DNA of 64,000 nucleotides from Antilocapra americana (lineage: Eukaryota; Chordata; Mammalia; Artiodactyla; Antilocapridae): the NCBI GenBank assembly GCA_007570785.1, contig ML664183.1:12358416-12422415 (forward strand), read 5' to 3'. The notes beneath the pieces are model-generated. The model ran no database searches. It saw only the letters and a list, made by a program, of their open reading frames with translations, and was not told where the DNA came from. The stretch's first letter is position 1, and every line of letters starts with the position of its first letter. Below are positions 10,333 to 22,276 of this stretch, one piece after another. The position numbers and the translations under genes are program-made.

Positions 10333-10465
10333 CTATGTGTGTTGGGACATACCATTCACCAAACTTCTCAGCTGTTTCACAACTGTTTCTATCAACTTCT
10401 GTTTGTCTCGATCATTCTTCCTGAACTGAGCAAATATATTGTTCTTTTTGCTAGTATCCTTCATC
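10333..10465 (-). CDS. EXOC6: EXOC6 last coding exon (C-terminal 43 residues and stop)
   Basis: EXOC6 is the Sec15A subunit of the exocyst, the complex that tethers secretory and recycling vesicles to the plasma membrane; Sec15 is its Rab11/Rab8-binding component. This exon follows a TATTCCTAG acceptor. Its first base completes a lysine codon, and it then reads MKDTSKKNNIFAQFRKNDRD, ending LVNGMSQHT and TAG. The basic, helical C-terminus matches the Sec15 family. There is no frameshift. The 3'UTR follows, then CYP26C1 in the same orientation. Confidence 0.95.
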
Positions 10466-11546
10466 CTAGGAATATATGTGAATGAAGAAGCTTAATAAAA
10501 GGAATTTAAAAGTTATACTGTAACAACTAAAATATCCTGGCATGCTCTGGGTTATCTCACACTAACTCTATGCTAGAAAAATATACTTCAAAGAAAATAG
10601 GTATTACTAATAGAATTACAGAGATAGCAACCACAGAAAATATTGGCAGCTTTATTTTGCATTCTATGTGAAATGGTGTTTTTGCATTAGTATATAAATC
10701 TAAAAGCATGTTTTCTTACATTATACTATTTTCTAATATCATTCCATAAAGTATGCTAAAATACACACCCTCTATGGACTCTGCAAATCACACTCACAGC
10801 AAGACAAGGTGAAAGGAAAAATAACAATAGAAAATCTAAAGCAGTAATTTTTTTGCCTCAGTGGTGTTTCATGGCACTTTAAAACAGTTCCTTGTGTCCT
10901 TCTCAAATCAGATACACCACAGATATTTTGAAATGTGGGAAAATAATACACACTTTCAATGCAAAAATGGAAATTTTTAATAGTGATACCTGGAATATGA
11001 TATAGAGAAAAGAAAACATGCTGCATGATGCAAAGGAAAAGTAACACCAACATCTTTTGGACAAGATGCACCAGTAAGTGTTCTGTTACTTCAGATTTTA
11101 TAATATTATTTTTTCAAAAGACATACTTCTCTACCTGTAAGGAATCCAAGCCCCTCATGGTAGGCTTTAGATAGCACTGACGGCAAACTGATTCTAGTCC
11201 CAATCTACGTTTTAGGAAATACCTTCTTTCCTGTGTTACAGTATATATATGTATATTTAAGTTCAAATCTCACTTATCTGCAGTAAACATATTTCTAAAG
11301 CTAGTTAAGTCAAATATTGAGGACACAATAGGAAAAATGTTTAGTTCATATCAACACAAACAAATCTCATAAAAAACAATACCAACACTGAAGGCAAGAA
11401 AGGAGACATATTTTCGTTATTAAAAAGAACTGAAGTTTTAGCTCCATGTAGACATTTCTCTTTTGATTAAAAAATCTCCTGTTCTTCAATTATCACTGAA
11501 TTACAAGCTGTTAAAATGATATGCAGAGCTTTCAGAATATACTCAC
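10466..11546 (-). other. EXOC6: EXOC6 last intron
   Basis: Intron of 1,081 bp between the GAA|GTGAGT donor and the CCTAG acceptor. AT-rich; I see no element I can name. Confidence 0.7.
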
Positions 11547-11659
11547 TTCTCCAAAAGAGTAAGGGCTGTGTTTGGATTCACCCGAAGGTACTTAGACGCT
11601 GGCTGACCATAATCAGCTAGATAAGTAGACCAATCCCAAACCATAAACAGGTCAAGGAG
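11547..11659 (-). CDS. EXOC6: EXOC6 penultimate exon
   Basis: 113 nt between a CTTCCTCAG acceptor and a GAA|GTGAGT donor. It encodes LLDLFMVWDWSTYLADYGQP then ASKYLRVNPNTALTLLE plus two bases of the next lysine codon. This is the late alpha-helical part of the Sec15 C-terminal domain, the module that in the fly orthologue binds GTP-loaded Rab11. The phase (0 in, 2 out) joins exactly to the exon at 10465. Confidence 0.96.
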
Positions 11660-13955
11660 CTGAGGAAGATGGGGAAAAATGTTAAAGCAATTTTTGACTA
11701 TTTATCCACAGCTAATACATAAAGTATAATGCTACTCTTCATCCATTTGAGTATAACCTGCTTCTCAGATGGAACAGAATAACAAATCTTATTTATAAAA
11801 CTTCATTAACTATATTTTATAACCAATGTAGTGTATGGTATCTTTTCACTTTTGAAGTAACTAAAATTGTCAGGGCTTGCCTTTCTAATAAAGTACTTCA
11901 TTGCATTTTCAAATAATTGTAAAATAATGAAAACACTGTTGTATAATTACATTAACTTGTTCTGATGTAGAGAGATTTAATCTTTACACATTTGGTTCAT
12001 ACTCAGATTTAATTAGTAAAGGTTGCTGCTAACTGAAGAATTTTAAAGAATTTAAATTGAACCTTTTTTTTTTAAAGAGGTTAAGTATGTTTACCTTTCA
12101 AAGAAGTCGTTTACACCTAGACTTTCCCAAAGTAATTTAAACCGAAAAGCTCAGATAATCTCAATGAAGTGCATTAAACAACCTCTGCTGGATTCTCCCT
12201 GTTGATAGATCCTCAGTAGTGTTATGAAATGAGGCCTTCAGGACTCAGCTTGTTAACTCTAGGCAATCATTTTGTATAAACAAACAACAACAAAAAGGAA
12301 ACCCTCTTGTTTTCCATAGTGTTTTAAAATCGACTATTTGCTTTATAATCTCCAGTTAGAATTGTTGTCAAATATAGAAGTAATCTTTTAAAAGCAATGC
12401 CATGCCTAAACCAAAGCACCAAACTCCTTATCCAACTTTAAAACCCTAATCCCCTTTAAGCCATTTAAGACCAACTTCCTATCCCATCTGAACTGTTTCA
12501 GAAAGCTAAATGCTTTACTTACTACCTTCCTTCAGTTTTTATATTATTCTTTCGTTTTAGCTCACTTTACAAATAAGGGGTGTATCGGTTTTGCTTTCAA
12601 ATGAAGTATTTGTATTTACTCATAGAATACCTGAGCCAATCCACTGACTCTGAGAGAGCTAAAACTTCTGGGGTGGTTGTTTTTAACTAGAGAAAAGTTA
12701 CAAGAAACTAGCTCTTCCTTAGGAAGACAATGGATTTGTTTGACTCTTCCCCTCTCTACTAATTAGAGACTTTCTTGTACAAAGAAGAAAATTCTATAAT
12801 GAAAATGCTACTAATATTAAAAGCCATGCTATTTTTTCTTTCTTTCAGACAACATTCTAGGCCATACCAAAAGTTAAGACACTGGTACAGACTGCACTGA
12901 GACAATGTTAAAAGAATACACTGAAAAGAAAAGGGAAGTACTCCAAGTTCTCTGTAATTTTTTATTACTCTTGCTAAAGCAACATTTTCCCCTTCTTTCA
13001 CATGGAGGAATAGTTACTTTCTACACTCTGCAATGAAAATATAAATTAATATAACTTCTCCAGAATATGAATTTGCATTATGTATTTAAGAACCTTATAA
13101 AAAATGGCCATTCCCTTTGACTCTGTAATCCTGCTTCTAAAATTTTATTAACGAATATATTAATCTCAAAAATGTTATTTGTGTTATCAAAAATTGAAGA
13201 AGAAAAAACACTGAAAACAGGTCAAATCTCAATGTTTTAACAGAGGGTTAAATAGTGAGGTATATCTATGTATAGAGTGGTTATTCAAATCAATGCTTAC
13301 ACAGACTTTTAAATAACTTGGGAAGACGCTTATGATAAACATTACAATAAAGTCACATAAAAACCCATCAAAGGAGACTGGAATAAAATTTGAGAAAATG
13401 TTAAGAATAGCTGTAATCTGGTATGATTATGGGTAACTGTGATTGTCTTTATTTTCCTAAGGTTTACATACATACTTCCCCGCCCCGCCACCCCCCCCAT
13501 AAATTCCAATAATGAATTCCCCTCACACAGTTGTTAAAAGCCTCATTTTGAAGGAGTCCTCTTTCAGGTATGCATTTGTGTTTACTCAAGTATGTGTGAG
13601 CATGCGCACAGTCAGCAGAAAATAACCACTTAATGTACTGGCTGCAAATTCCCTTTCTTTCCGAAAAGCAACAGCAACATGACCTTTGGGATTTGGAAGA
13701 GGAAAAGGCCTTAAAATAAGGGTTGATCTACCCCAGGTGAGAAAGGAGGAGCCCATTTAATGAATTTAAAACCTACACCAATTCCCACTGTGAGTACAGA
13801 AGTGGTTCTTTTACAGCACAAAAACAGACTTTCCTAGATAAAGAAATACTATGCTTTTTTCTCACAAGGTCGTTTACTCATATGCAAAGTTCTTATAGAT
13901 AAAAATTTCTTTAGAAATTACAGGAACCACAAAATTTAATCTAACTGCCCATCTG
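11660..13955 (-). other. EXOC6: EXOC6 large intron, 3' part without clear repeats
   Basis: AT-rich intronic DNA. Short ORFs carry no recognisable domain. A short poly-C/G tract is at about 13484-13498. Confidence 0.6.
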
Positions 13956-14178
13956 TTGTTGTTCAGTCACTAAGTTGTGTCTGACTCTGCGACCCCATGG
14001 ACCACAGTAAGCAGGTTTCCCTGTCCACCATCTCCCAGAGCTTGCTCAAACTCAAGTCCATTGGGTCGGTGATGCCATCCAGCCATCTCCTCCTCTGTCG
14101 TCCCCTTGTCCTCCTGCCCTCAATCTTTCCCAGCATCACGGTCTTTTCCAATGAGTCGGCTCTAGACATCTGGGGCTT
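13956..14178 (-). mobile_element. BovB 3'-end fragment
   Basis: Antisense BovB: GTTGTTGTTCAGTCACTAAG, GTCTGACTCTGCGACCCC, CATTGGGTCGGTGATGCC, then CAATCTTTCCCAGCATCAC. The reverse frame gives the familiar BovB tail peptide ending LDGITDPMDLSLSKLWE. 5'-truncated; sense to EXOC6. Confidence 0.88.
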
Positions 14179-14199
14179 GATACAGAGGATAAATTTCCT

Positions 14200-16915
14200 C
14201 ATTAGAAAGCATTGGGTCTAATGCTAATTCAGGTAAATGAACTTCGAGAAAAAAGGACTGCTTTTTCTGAATGGATTACGGGTGTCCTTCTATCCATAAC
14301 AATTATAAGGTCCTTTTTCACTTTTTAAAATACACTTCTTTTGAGATGAAAGATGTAACACAAAACTAGGGCATTATTCTTGGGTGCTACCTAACACTAT
14401 GCAGGGCCAGGTTCATGGACTGAGTCCATTTCTACAAGCTACTACCTGTGCCTATTCTGACCAAGAAGCAGGATCCCAGGTCTCTGGGTGGTTTAAAAAC
14501 ATGACTGCTCTGGAGCCAGAGTGTGACAGGAAGGGATGAGGAAACTGGAGTGGTGCCACCGACTTCTTCACTCCACAGTCACTGCTTTGGGAATGCCTCT
14601 CACATTCATTGTGGTTTCACAGGATGTGCTCTGTCCTTACGGAAAACTTCACTTCTCTGTCTCAAGTTTTGCTTCCTTCAGATGGCAGTACACAAATAAT
14701 ACATCTGTTATTAATTACAAAAAATCTCCCTCAGTCTTATAAATAAACTGTGAGACATGGTCTCAACAGGTGAATTTATTAGTTAACACATATAACTGAA
14801 ATTCAAAGATGTAGATCAAACATGAACAAAAACAAAAATCTCCCCCAGATTATCCACAAGCAATTTTACAATTACTTATTAAAGGATAAAGTCAGGCATA
14901 TTGTAACAAAAATTGGTATTAGGTTCTAAAAATGGGTTTGTTCCAATAGTCAAGTAAAGTAATTCCATCTTAAATCCTTTGGGGAAGTAGGCAAAGTATG
15001 GATCATACAAAAATGAATAGCAAAATAATGTGCCTCAGTTCTATTTCATAATGATTTATAAGATTATCTAAAATTAGTAACCTAACTTTTTTTTAACCAA
15101 GGATTCAAAAATGCCCTTCATAACTAATCTGATAATATAAGGTGGATTTATGCCAACTGTTTAAAGTCAGTTGTACGTTTCACTTCCTCAGTGATTCCTA
15201 TGTATGTCCAGCAAACAAAAAGATTTGGCTTAAGAAAGGAAATGGTTGCATGGGTGGTCCATTTATTATGCTCAAAATAGTTGAGAATCACTTCAGAATC
15301 ACGGAAGAGTTAGTCTATGTCAAAGCATTTAGCCTGCTGACACTTTCCCATCCTAAATTGCACTCCAAATCTACACCCAAGAAACTTGGGGTCTCAGACC
15401 TGTTGAGATCACTTTGTGCAAATGACACAATGAATCTAGGCAGACTTAAAACCATTCTATGGAACTCTTGAAGTGACTTTTTGCTTTTGTAAAAGTGAAC
15501 CCAGAGTGCTAGGTCATTTTTCCCTTGAATCTGGTTTAGCTTTCTTTGTTTTGGGTCTTTGGGTTTTGCTTTTGAAGCACCTCAGGGGCAGTGACCCAAG
15601 GCAGAAGATAAATAAAGTTAAGCCAACCTCAAGAGAAAAGCAATTGGGGATACTAGGTTTGCTTTTGTAAATGTGAACAGTGATCTAGGGGCTCAGGGTC
15701 AATCTTAGTCCCCCAAATTCCCCTTTCCAAACACTAAACCCACCTGGGACCTCAAAGTTGCTTTGCAGATTCCAAAAGTAAACCAGGAGATCATTTTTCC
15801 TTTGCTTCCAAAAAAACAAAGCCAAAGCAAGGGTTCCTAGAGTGCTTCAGAGACTTAAATGACAACAAAAATCCTAAACCAGAATGTAGCTTTAAGGAAG
15901 AAATATGAGTAATTAGGCACTGGGGATTCAAGAAAAATGGGTCTTATTAAACTGGCCACAGTTGGGGAGGGGGGAAATACAAGTACTTTTTCTAAATAGA
16001 TGTTGAAATCCAATGATGAGCTCCATATGCTTTTTAAAGCACTTGGCTTTTACCCCTTTCCAGCTATCTGAAAACATATTTGGAAAATTCCACATGCCAC
16101 ACAGAAAAGAATTTTCAGTAGCAGATAGAGGGGGTTTGGACAAAAACTAAAGAAGCAGTTTTGAGATTCTGGCCACTTCATTTTTTGCCTCCAGGTGTTC
16201 ACTGCCCTCATGCTGCCTTTTGACTCTCTGATACACCTGACCCCTAACCCATGCCTGCCCTCTTCAAATAGTCCATCTGCCAAACCCAGTCTTAGCCAGC
16301 CTTTCCACTCCTAACTATATGAGGATCAGGAGCAAGGTCTGAGCACATCGTGGCTTAAAGGCATTCTTCTCTTCAAGTCACTTAACTCCAGTGAACTGCA
16401 CACAGAAGAAGCAGAATGTTCCTAAAGTATTTCTGATGATAAGCCAAGTAGTAGTCCTAGATAACTACTAGGTTGGTTTGGAATTTGGGGAAAAAAGAGG
16501 CAAAAGGAATTTACATCATCAGATTTATACACATCTGTATTTACTTTATCTTGAATTTCTTGGTCACTACCATGGCTAAAAGACCATGCAGATACATATA
16601 TGTGTTTGATTTTATGTGGTTTATTTCTTTATTAAGATTAATTTTATCAAGTAATACATGGTTAATAATCAAATAGGACAGATCATAATACCAACAGTCC
16701 ACTATCCTACACTTTCTATTCTCAGACACAGTCATGTAAATCCTTCTGTTTTAATACTGGTGATTGCCTCAATATTTCTAAATATACTTATTTTTCTTGT
16801 TTTTATTTATCATCATACAGTTGTTAGCATATATGAGGATTTATCTTATACTACCTTCCTATTTTTGATAGTTATAACAATTTTTCTCTATTTTTGCTTT
16901 TATAATTTTAATATA
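14200..16915 (-). other. EXOC6: EXOC6 intron segment with an unassigned repeat cluster
   Basis: Mostly unassigned AT-rich DNA. A 17/18-bp direct repeat (GCTTTTGTAAAAGTGAAC at 15483-15500 and its variant at 15661-15678), together with loosely inverted blocks to about 15885, suggests an old unassigned repeat. No gene is seen. Confidence 0.5.
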
Positions 16916-16924
16916 ATTAAACTT

Positions 16925-17445
16925 CTGTTTCTTCTTGTATCACCTTAAAATTTTTTTTAACAGTTTTGAGATGTATTTCATATATGGTCCAGTTTATCCA
17001 TTTAAAGTATACAAATCAGTGGTCTTGAGTACATTCACGGAATTTTCCAACCACCTCAATAAGTTTGAGGACATTTTTATCACCCCTTACCCATTAGCAG
17101 TCATTCTCCCAAATGGAGTCACATAACATGTGTTTTTTGTGTGTCCAGTTTTTTTTACTTAACATAATATTTTTAAGGTTTATCCATGTTGTAGCAGGTA
17201 TCAGTAATTCATTCCTCTTTGCTGCCAAATAACATTCTATTATATGGATATACCACATTTGTTTATCCATTTATCAGTTACTGAACATCTGGGTTATTCC
17301 CATTCGGGGGCTATTATGAATAATACTATTATTATACTATAATACTATTATGAACACGTTTTTGGGTGGACATGCATTTTACTCTTGGGTATATATCTGG
17401 GAGTAGAATTGGTTACAGAAACTTTTAAGAGGATCTTTTGACTTT
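16925..17445 (-). mobile_element. Old L1 (L1M-type) 3' fragment
   Basis: Antisense of a mammalian L1 3' region is recognisable: GTTTATCCATTTATCAGTTA, GGGTTATTCCC, CTCTTGGGTATATATCTGGG. Degraded, with a local ATACTATTAT expansion at 17320-17350. Confidence 0.75.
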
Positions 17446-17633
17446 CCGTTTGGTAATGTAAAAATATTAGCATCTTATAGAGTTGAGTTTTAAATAATTC
17501 TTTCAGCAATTGGGGTTTAAAATATTTATATTATATATTTAAACTCACATAACAAAAGATATTTAACTGAAGTTTCCTAAAAAGTTATTTATGAATCCAG
17601 AAAGATGTTAGTAAATTATTATAAAGAATTTGG

Positions 17634-17760
17634 GGGGACTTTCCTGGCAGTCCAGTAGTTAAGACTTTGTGCTTCCACTGCAGGGGGCATGAGTTCTATT
17701 CCTGATTGGAGAACTAAGGTCTTACATGACATGAGGCACAGCCCCCGCCCCCCAAATAAC
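17634..17760 (+). mobile_element. CHR-type tRNA SINE
   Basis: GGACTTTCCTGGCAGTCCAG, TTCCACTGCAGGGGGCATGA, GAACTAAGGTC: the cetartiodactyl tRNA-derived SINE. Confidence 0.9.
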
Positions 17761-17959
17761 TTTTTTACCTTCTACTTCTAAAATATAAAAAACCGAGTAA
17801 GTAACCAAATAGAAAAGAACATTTCAGATATTTTGCTCAAGTGGTTGAGCGTGATTTTGGTTTGTATGCCACCTTCACATACATATGTGGCTTGTTTTTC
17901 TTCATGAGTACCTTGTTCAGTTGCCTCATGTTATGAGGTGAGTCACACAGAGTGTTAGC

Positions 17960-18940
17960 ACTTACCTAACTACCCAAACCAGAAATCTGGATTCACTCTG
18001 CTTAGAATCTTCTCTCACAACTCCTGTACCTTATTTATTGCCAAATTATGTCAACTTAATGTCCTAAATATTTTTTTCCTAAATATTTCTTGAATTCACT
18101 TACTATTTACTTTCCACCACTGCTATTGTCCTAGATTTAGATATCAGATTCTGTCCCCTGGGGCATTTGGTCTTGCCTATTCCCTCTGCTTCCTCCCCAG
18201 GATCCATCAACCTCCACACTGCTGCCAAGGGAAGCAGCTAAAATACATATCTGATCAAATCATTCACTTGCCTAAAACTTTCAATGACTTCCCAGCTCCT
18301 ACAAGATGAAGTTCCAGTTCCTTAACATGACATGCAAAGTGATCTTTTGACTTCCTCTCCTGCCTTGGAATTTAAACTCCTAAACAAGGAACTACTCGAG
18401 AGTTCTCTTAAAAACCATGATGATCCCCCACGAAATTGTCATTTTCTTCTCTGAGTCCCTTTCTCCTCCTCCTTCACCCAGGGAACTCTCACTTATTCCA
18501 TACAATTTAAGTCTGGATTCACTTCCCTCAGGAAGCCTTCCCAGACCACCGTGGGTTAGCTGTTTTCTTTCGTGTGTCCTCACATCCCCCTTCACAAAAT
18601 CTCTATCACACTGTTTTTCACACTATGATGATATCACAGTTACGTCTGTAACAGTTATGTCTGTTATGTCAGTTATGTCTGTCTATCCAATAAAGAATCA
18701 AATATCAGTAATTCCTTCTGTAGTCTGGATGATGCATGGCTAACTCAGCCTGACTTTTTCTTTTCTTTTTTTTTTTTGCCTGACTTTTTCTTATACGCCA
18801 GTAGTGAAGCCTTTTCTCCTTCCTATTAATGTATTTTGTAAGTGCCTCAAAGCTGGTGATTTGTTTTGCTTAATACCTTCTCTAATACCTTCACATTTGG
18901 CCCAGTACCTGGTATATAGCAGGAACCAAGCAAATGTTAC
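17960..18940 (+). repeat. LINE-2 (L2) fragment
   Basis: CTCCACACTGCTGCCAAGG, TCTGATCAAATCATTCACTT, GACTTCCCAGCTCC, GGAAGCCTTCCCAGACC and the terminal AGTACCTGGTATATAGCAGG occur in L2 order on the plus strand. It is interrupted by the small poly-T insertion at 18763-18777. Confidence 0.75.
18748..18792 (-). mobile_element. Poly(A)-only insertion with 15-bp direct repeats
   Basis: GCCTGACTTTTTCTT occurs at 18748-18762 and again at 18778-18792, perfectly. Between them lies a 15-nt T-rich tract (TTC then twelve T). On the minus strand this reads as a target-site duplication, a poly(A) tail and the duplication again, as expected for an L1-mediated insertion with no body left. Confidence 0.55.
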
Positions 18941-18949
18941 CTTTTGACA

Positions 18950-20463
18950 CAAAGTTTATGTCTATGCAGAGCCCATATCATATATACTAATAAGATAGCT
19001 ATGTTATCATTTACTTTACTATTTACAATCAAGACAACTCTGAATTTTTAGTAATGTCTTATATTACTCTGATAGCCAGACACTTAGTCTCTTTGATTTA
19101 ATCTGTGCTATAGAATATAGTAAAATATTTCATAACCAAAGTTCTGCTCCTGAGATTACCTTTTGTAATCAGTGATGCCACAATCAAACATGCTAAATAA
19201 ACATTCCTGGGTCATACCTTTAATTTTCTATCCGGATTCATTACATCATCTGCCACACGTATATAATAGGGAGTTATGTAACGACTTCACCAATGAAGCC
19301 CAGACTTCCAATACTAAAGAAATCAAACCTTGAAACTCATGATGTGAGGTGTTCACTAAACTTTTAGTTCTCTATGATGAGTCATTTTGTGATTGAAGCT
19401 CTGAAGAAATAAGATCTGCTAATATGAACTGACTTTGGAAGAACTCAGACAACAAAGGAAAACAATATGGATCAGCCAACGAGGAACAATTGTATGCCAA
19501 TGTGTCTTCACTCCCAGGATATAGTAGTTGCTCAAATGAGAGAAGCTAGACTGGGCTGGGATTTATTTACATACTCCTGCAGAGTACACTTATTAAGAAG
19601 AACAAGAGGAAAAGGATAACCATCTTTAAAATTTGTAAGAGTCTAAGTGGCTACTCCTCTCTTCCCCATGGTTGTGTTTTAAAATAATGCAAATGAAAAC
19701 CTGGAGACACTAATAGCTGGGTTAATTTAGTCTTAAATGTAATTAGTGACGTATGTTTTACTATAAAATTTTAGCAAGTCAAATAATATATATTATTTAT
19801 AATTTGTCACTAGTTATAAACACTGACTTTTGGCTTTTGAAAAAACAAAGCTAAACTAAAATTAAAACTAAATACTTCAGGCCTCAATACATATTATCAT
19901 TCTATTCTTTGAAATGGAACTCAGGCCATTTGAGACAAATGAAACACACCATGACCATTATATCCTAACTGTCTCAGGAGGAAAAGGGGTAGAGTTTCTA
20001 TGGTAATAACTTAGCAGTCACTGACAAAGCAAATACCCCAGTTCTAGTCCTTGCAAGAAATTTTTGGTGAAGTGGGGAAGTGAATTTCAGATGCATGTCT
20101 CACTTGTTCAGCTTTCTGGAGATAAGGTCTCTGTTTTATGTCCTAGTAGAGTATATTAATAAATACAGATCCTTTGCCAATTTGCCTTAGATTCCCAAAG
20201 AAAACAGTTAGCTAGTCTACTGTACTTAGCATGATGAGAATAAGGAAAATAAGGATCTTTGTGGTCTATATTAAAGACAAAGAATACTATATCTTGGTGA
20301 ATATTAACATGAAATACTTAACGGAGCCTGCATTCTCACTCATTTTTTCCTTTCTAATCTTGTAACAGATTTTGTGATTTTTACTCAACTTAAAAATATA
20401 TGTATTTTTTGTTTTTCTAAATCTAAAAGGTACTTACTTATGTTAAATAATTTATTAACCTCT
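18950..20463 (-). other. EXOC6: EXOC6 intron segment, no recognised element
   Basis: About 1.5 kb of AT-rich sequence without a recognisable repeat, exon or RNA gene. Confidence 0.5.
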
Positions 20464-20473
20464 AATTATCCAG

Positions 20474-20948
20474 GGGCTTCCCAGAAGGCTCAGACAGTGA
20501 AAACAAAAAAAGCTGCCTGCAATGTAGGAGACCCAGATTCGATTTGTAGAGATGTGAGAGTTGGACCATAAAGCAGGCTGAGTACCAAAGAATTGATGCT
20601 TTCGAACTGTGGTGCTGGAGAAGACTCTTGAGAGTCCCTTGGACAGCAAAAAGATTGAACCAGTCAATCCTAAAGGAAAGTAACCCTCAATATTCACTGG
20701 AAGGGCTGATGCTGAAGCTGAAGCTCCAATACTTCGGCTACCTGATGCAAAGAGCCGACTCAGTGGAAAAGACCTTGATGCTGGCAAAGACTGAGGGCAG
20801 GAAAAAGGGGTGACAAAAGGATGAGATGCATCACTGACTCGATGGACATGAGTTTGAGCAAACTCTGGGATATGGTGAAGGATAGGGAAGCCTGGAGTGC
20901 TGCAGTCCATGGGGTTGCAAAGAATGGGACATGACTTGGGGACTGAAC
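20474..20948 (+). mobile_element. Chimeric Bov-tA head / BovB tail retroelement with target-site duplication
   Basis: The element starts with a tRNA-like Bov-tA head (GGGCTTCCCAGAAGGCTCAG, GCAATGTAGGAGACC, a degraded B box GATTCGATTT). At about 20545 it switches to BovB sequence (GATGTGAGAGTTGGACC onward) running to the BovB 3' end. A perfect 10-bp AATTATCCAG lies on both sides (20464-20473 and 20949-20958), so the two parts entered as one 475-bp unit. Ordinary Bov-tA has only a short BovB-derived tail of about 130 bp; here it is about 404 bp. Confidence 0.85.
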
Positions 20949-20958
20949 AATTATCCAG

Positions 20959-22150
20959 ACCTAACTGTACATAATTACCTTTTGTCAGGTATAATAATTT
21001 GCTCAATAAACGTGTCAGAACACTTGCTGCTTAGTCTGTTTTCACAGATAAATTTGGTTTTTTCCATAGCCCCAAGGCCTAACTAAATATGAAAAAAAGT
21101 GGGAGCAGTTACAAAACTATATGCAGAAGCTAATTCACAAAGGTAGTAGGTATGTAGAAGGTTCCATAGTTTACTTTGGGACTGGCGATGCCTGAGTGCT
21201 TAGTTAGTTACAGGTCTCTGGTAACTCTCTAGGTAACTGGTAACTCTCTGGACAGGTTAACTAACAGCACTGTGATGTGAACTTCAAAGGGGCAACAATG
21301 CAAACTTTAAGATGCCCCTTAGTTAAGAAGCAGCTATTGGTAAATAGCTATTAGCATCACTTTCACTACAGGTTTTAGCAGTAAAATACAAAAGGAGAAA
21401 CTAAATAAAAACAACAGGGGAAGGACTTACTTTCTTGGGGAGATAAATGCAGCCAATGGAATTAAAGGGCTTGTGATCTAAGTCCTACAAGGCTTGCAGT
21501 ATGTGAATCTGCACTATGGGAGTGCAAAAAGAAATCCCTACCTGACCTCTGGATAACCTAAACAGGAAATTAGGATATTTCTAAGCAAAATAGGCTGTGT
21601 CATCCTGTTAAGATAATTATGTTTCCATTGACACTCTGCATAAACATCTTTACAGTAGGCCATAGGAAAAATTCGAGCCACAACATCTCTTTTTTGTAAT
21701 ACATAAAACGGCACCTGGCCCAGTGCCCTCAACATAGTTGAGGAGGCAAGTTTGCTAATAATTAGGAAGACAAAGAAGGGGAAAGGGGGTTAATAAACAG
21801 GTAAGAAAGTTGGAAGCATTCTTTAAGTATTTACAGAGAAGTTGAAAATAAGTTAGTATTCTTTTTAAAAAGGAATTTAATTCTTAAGCAGAAGCTGGGT
21901 TAATTAAGAGAACAGTCAATGATTTTAAAGAATGATTCAACAAACACTACAACTTAAAAAGAATCAGCATCCCCCCCCCAACAATAATTAAAAAATATTG
22001 GACATTAGGTTTTGGTGCTGTAAGACGTTAGAAATCAGGTACCATTTGGTTTAGAAAACTCAAGCTCCTCCAATGTCTCACATAATTAATACTCTATAGA
22101 TACGACTTGGTTTATCTGATCATATTTCACTTGGATAAGAAGTGCTCTTT
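20959..22150 (-). other. EXOC6: EXOC6 intron segment, no recognised element
   Basis: AT-rich intronic DNA. A short local repeat of GGTAACTCTCT is seen at 21219-21252 and an eleven-C-rich tract near 21970. Nothing else is recognised. Confidence 0.5.
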
Positions 22151-22153
22151 TGG

Positions 22154-22276
22154 GATTTCCCTGGCAGTCCAGTGGTTAAGGCTCTTACCCCCTGCAAGGG
22201 GTGTGGGAATTCAATCCTGAGTTGGGTAACTAAGCTCCCACATGTCTCATAGCGTGTTCAAAAAAAAAAAAAAAAT
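22154..22276 (+). mobile_element. CHR-type tRNA SINE
   Basis: GGATTTCCCTGGCAGTCCAG, GGTTAAGGCTC, then GAATTCAATCCTGAGTTGGG and a poly(A) tract at about 22260-22275. Confidence 0.9.

Noticed and set aside
20474..20544. tRNA gene
   Set aside because: Only a decayed tRNA-like SINE head: the B box is mutated, and there is no acceptor pairing. Other Bov-tA and CHR heads were rejected for the same reason.
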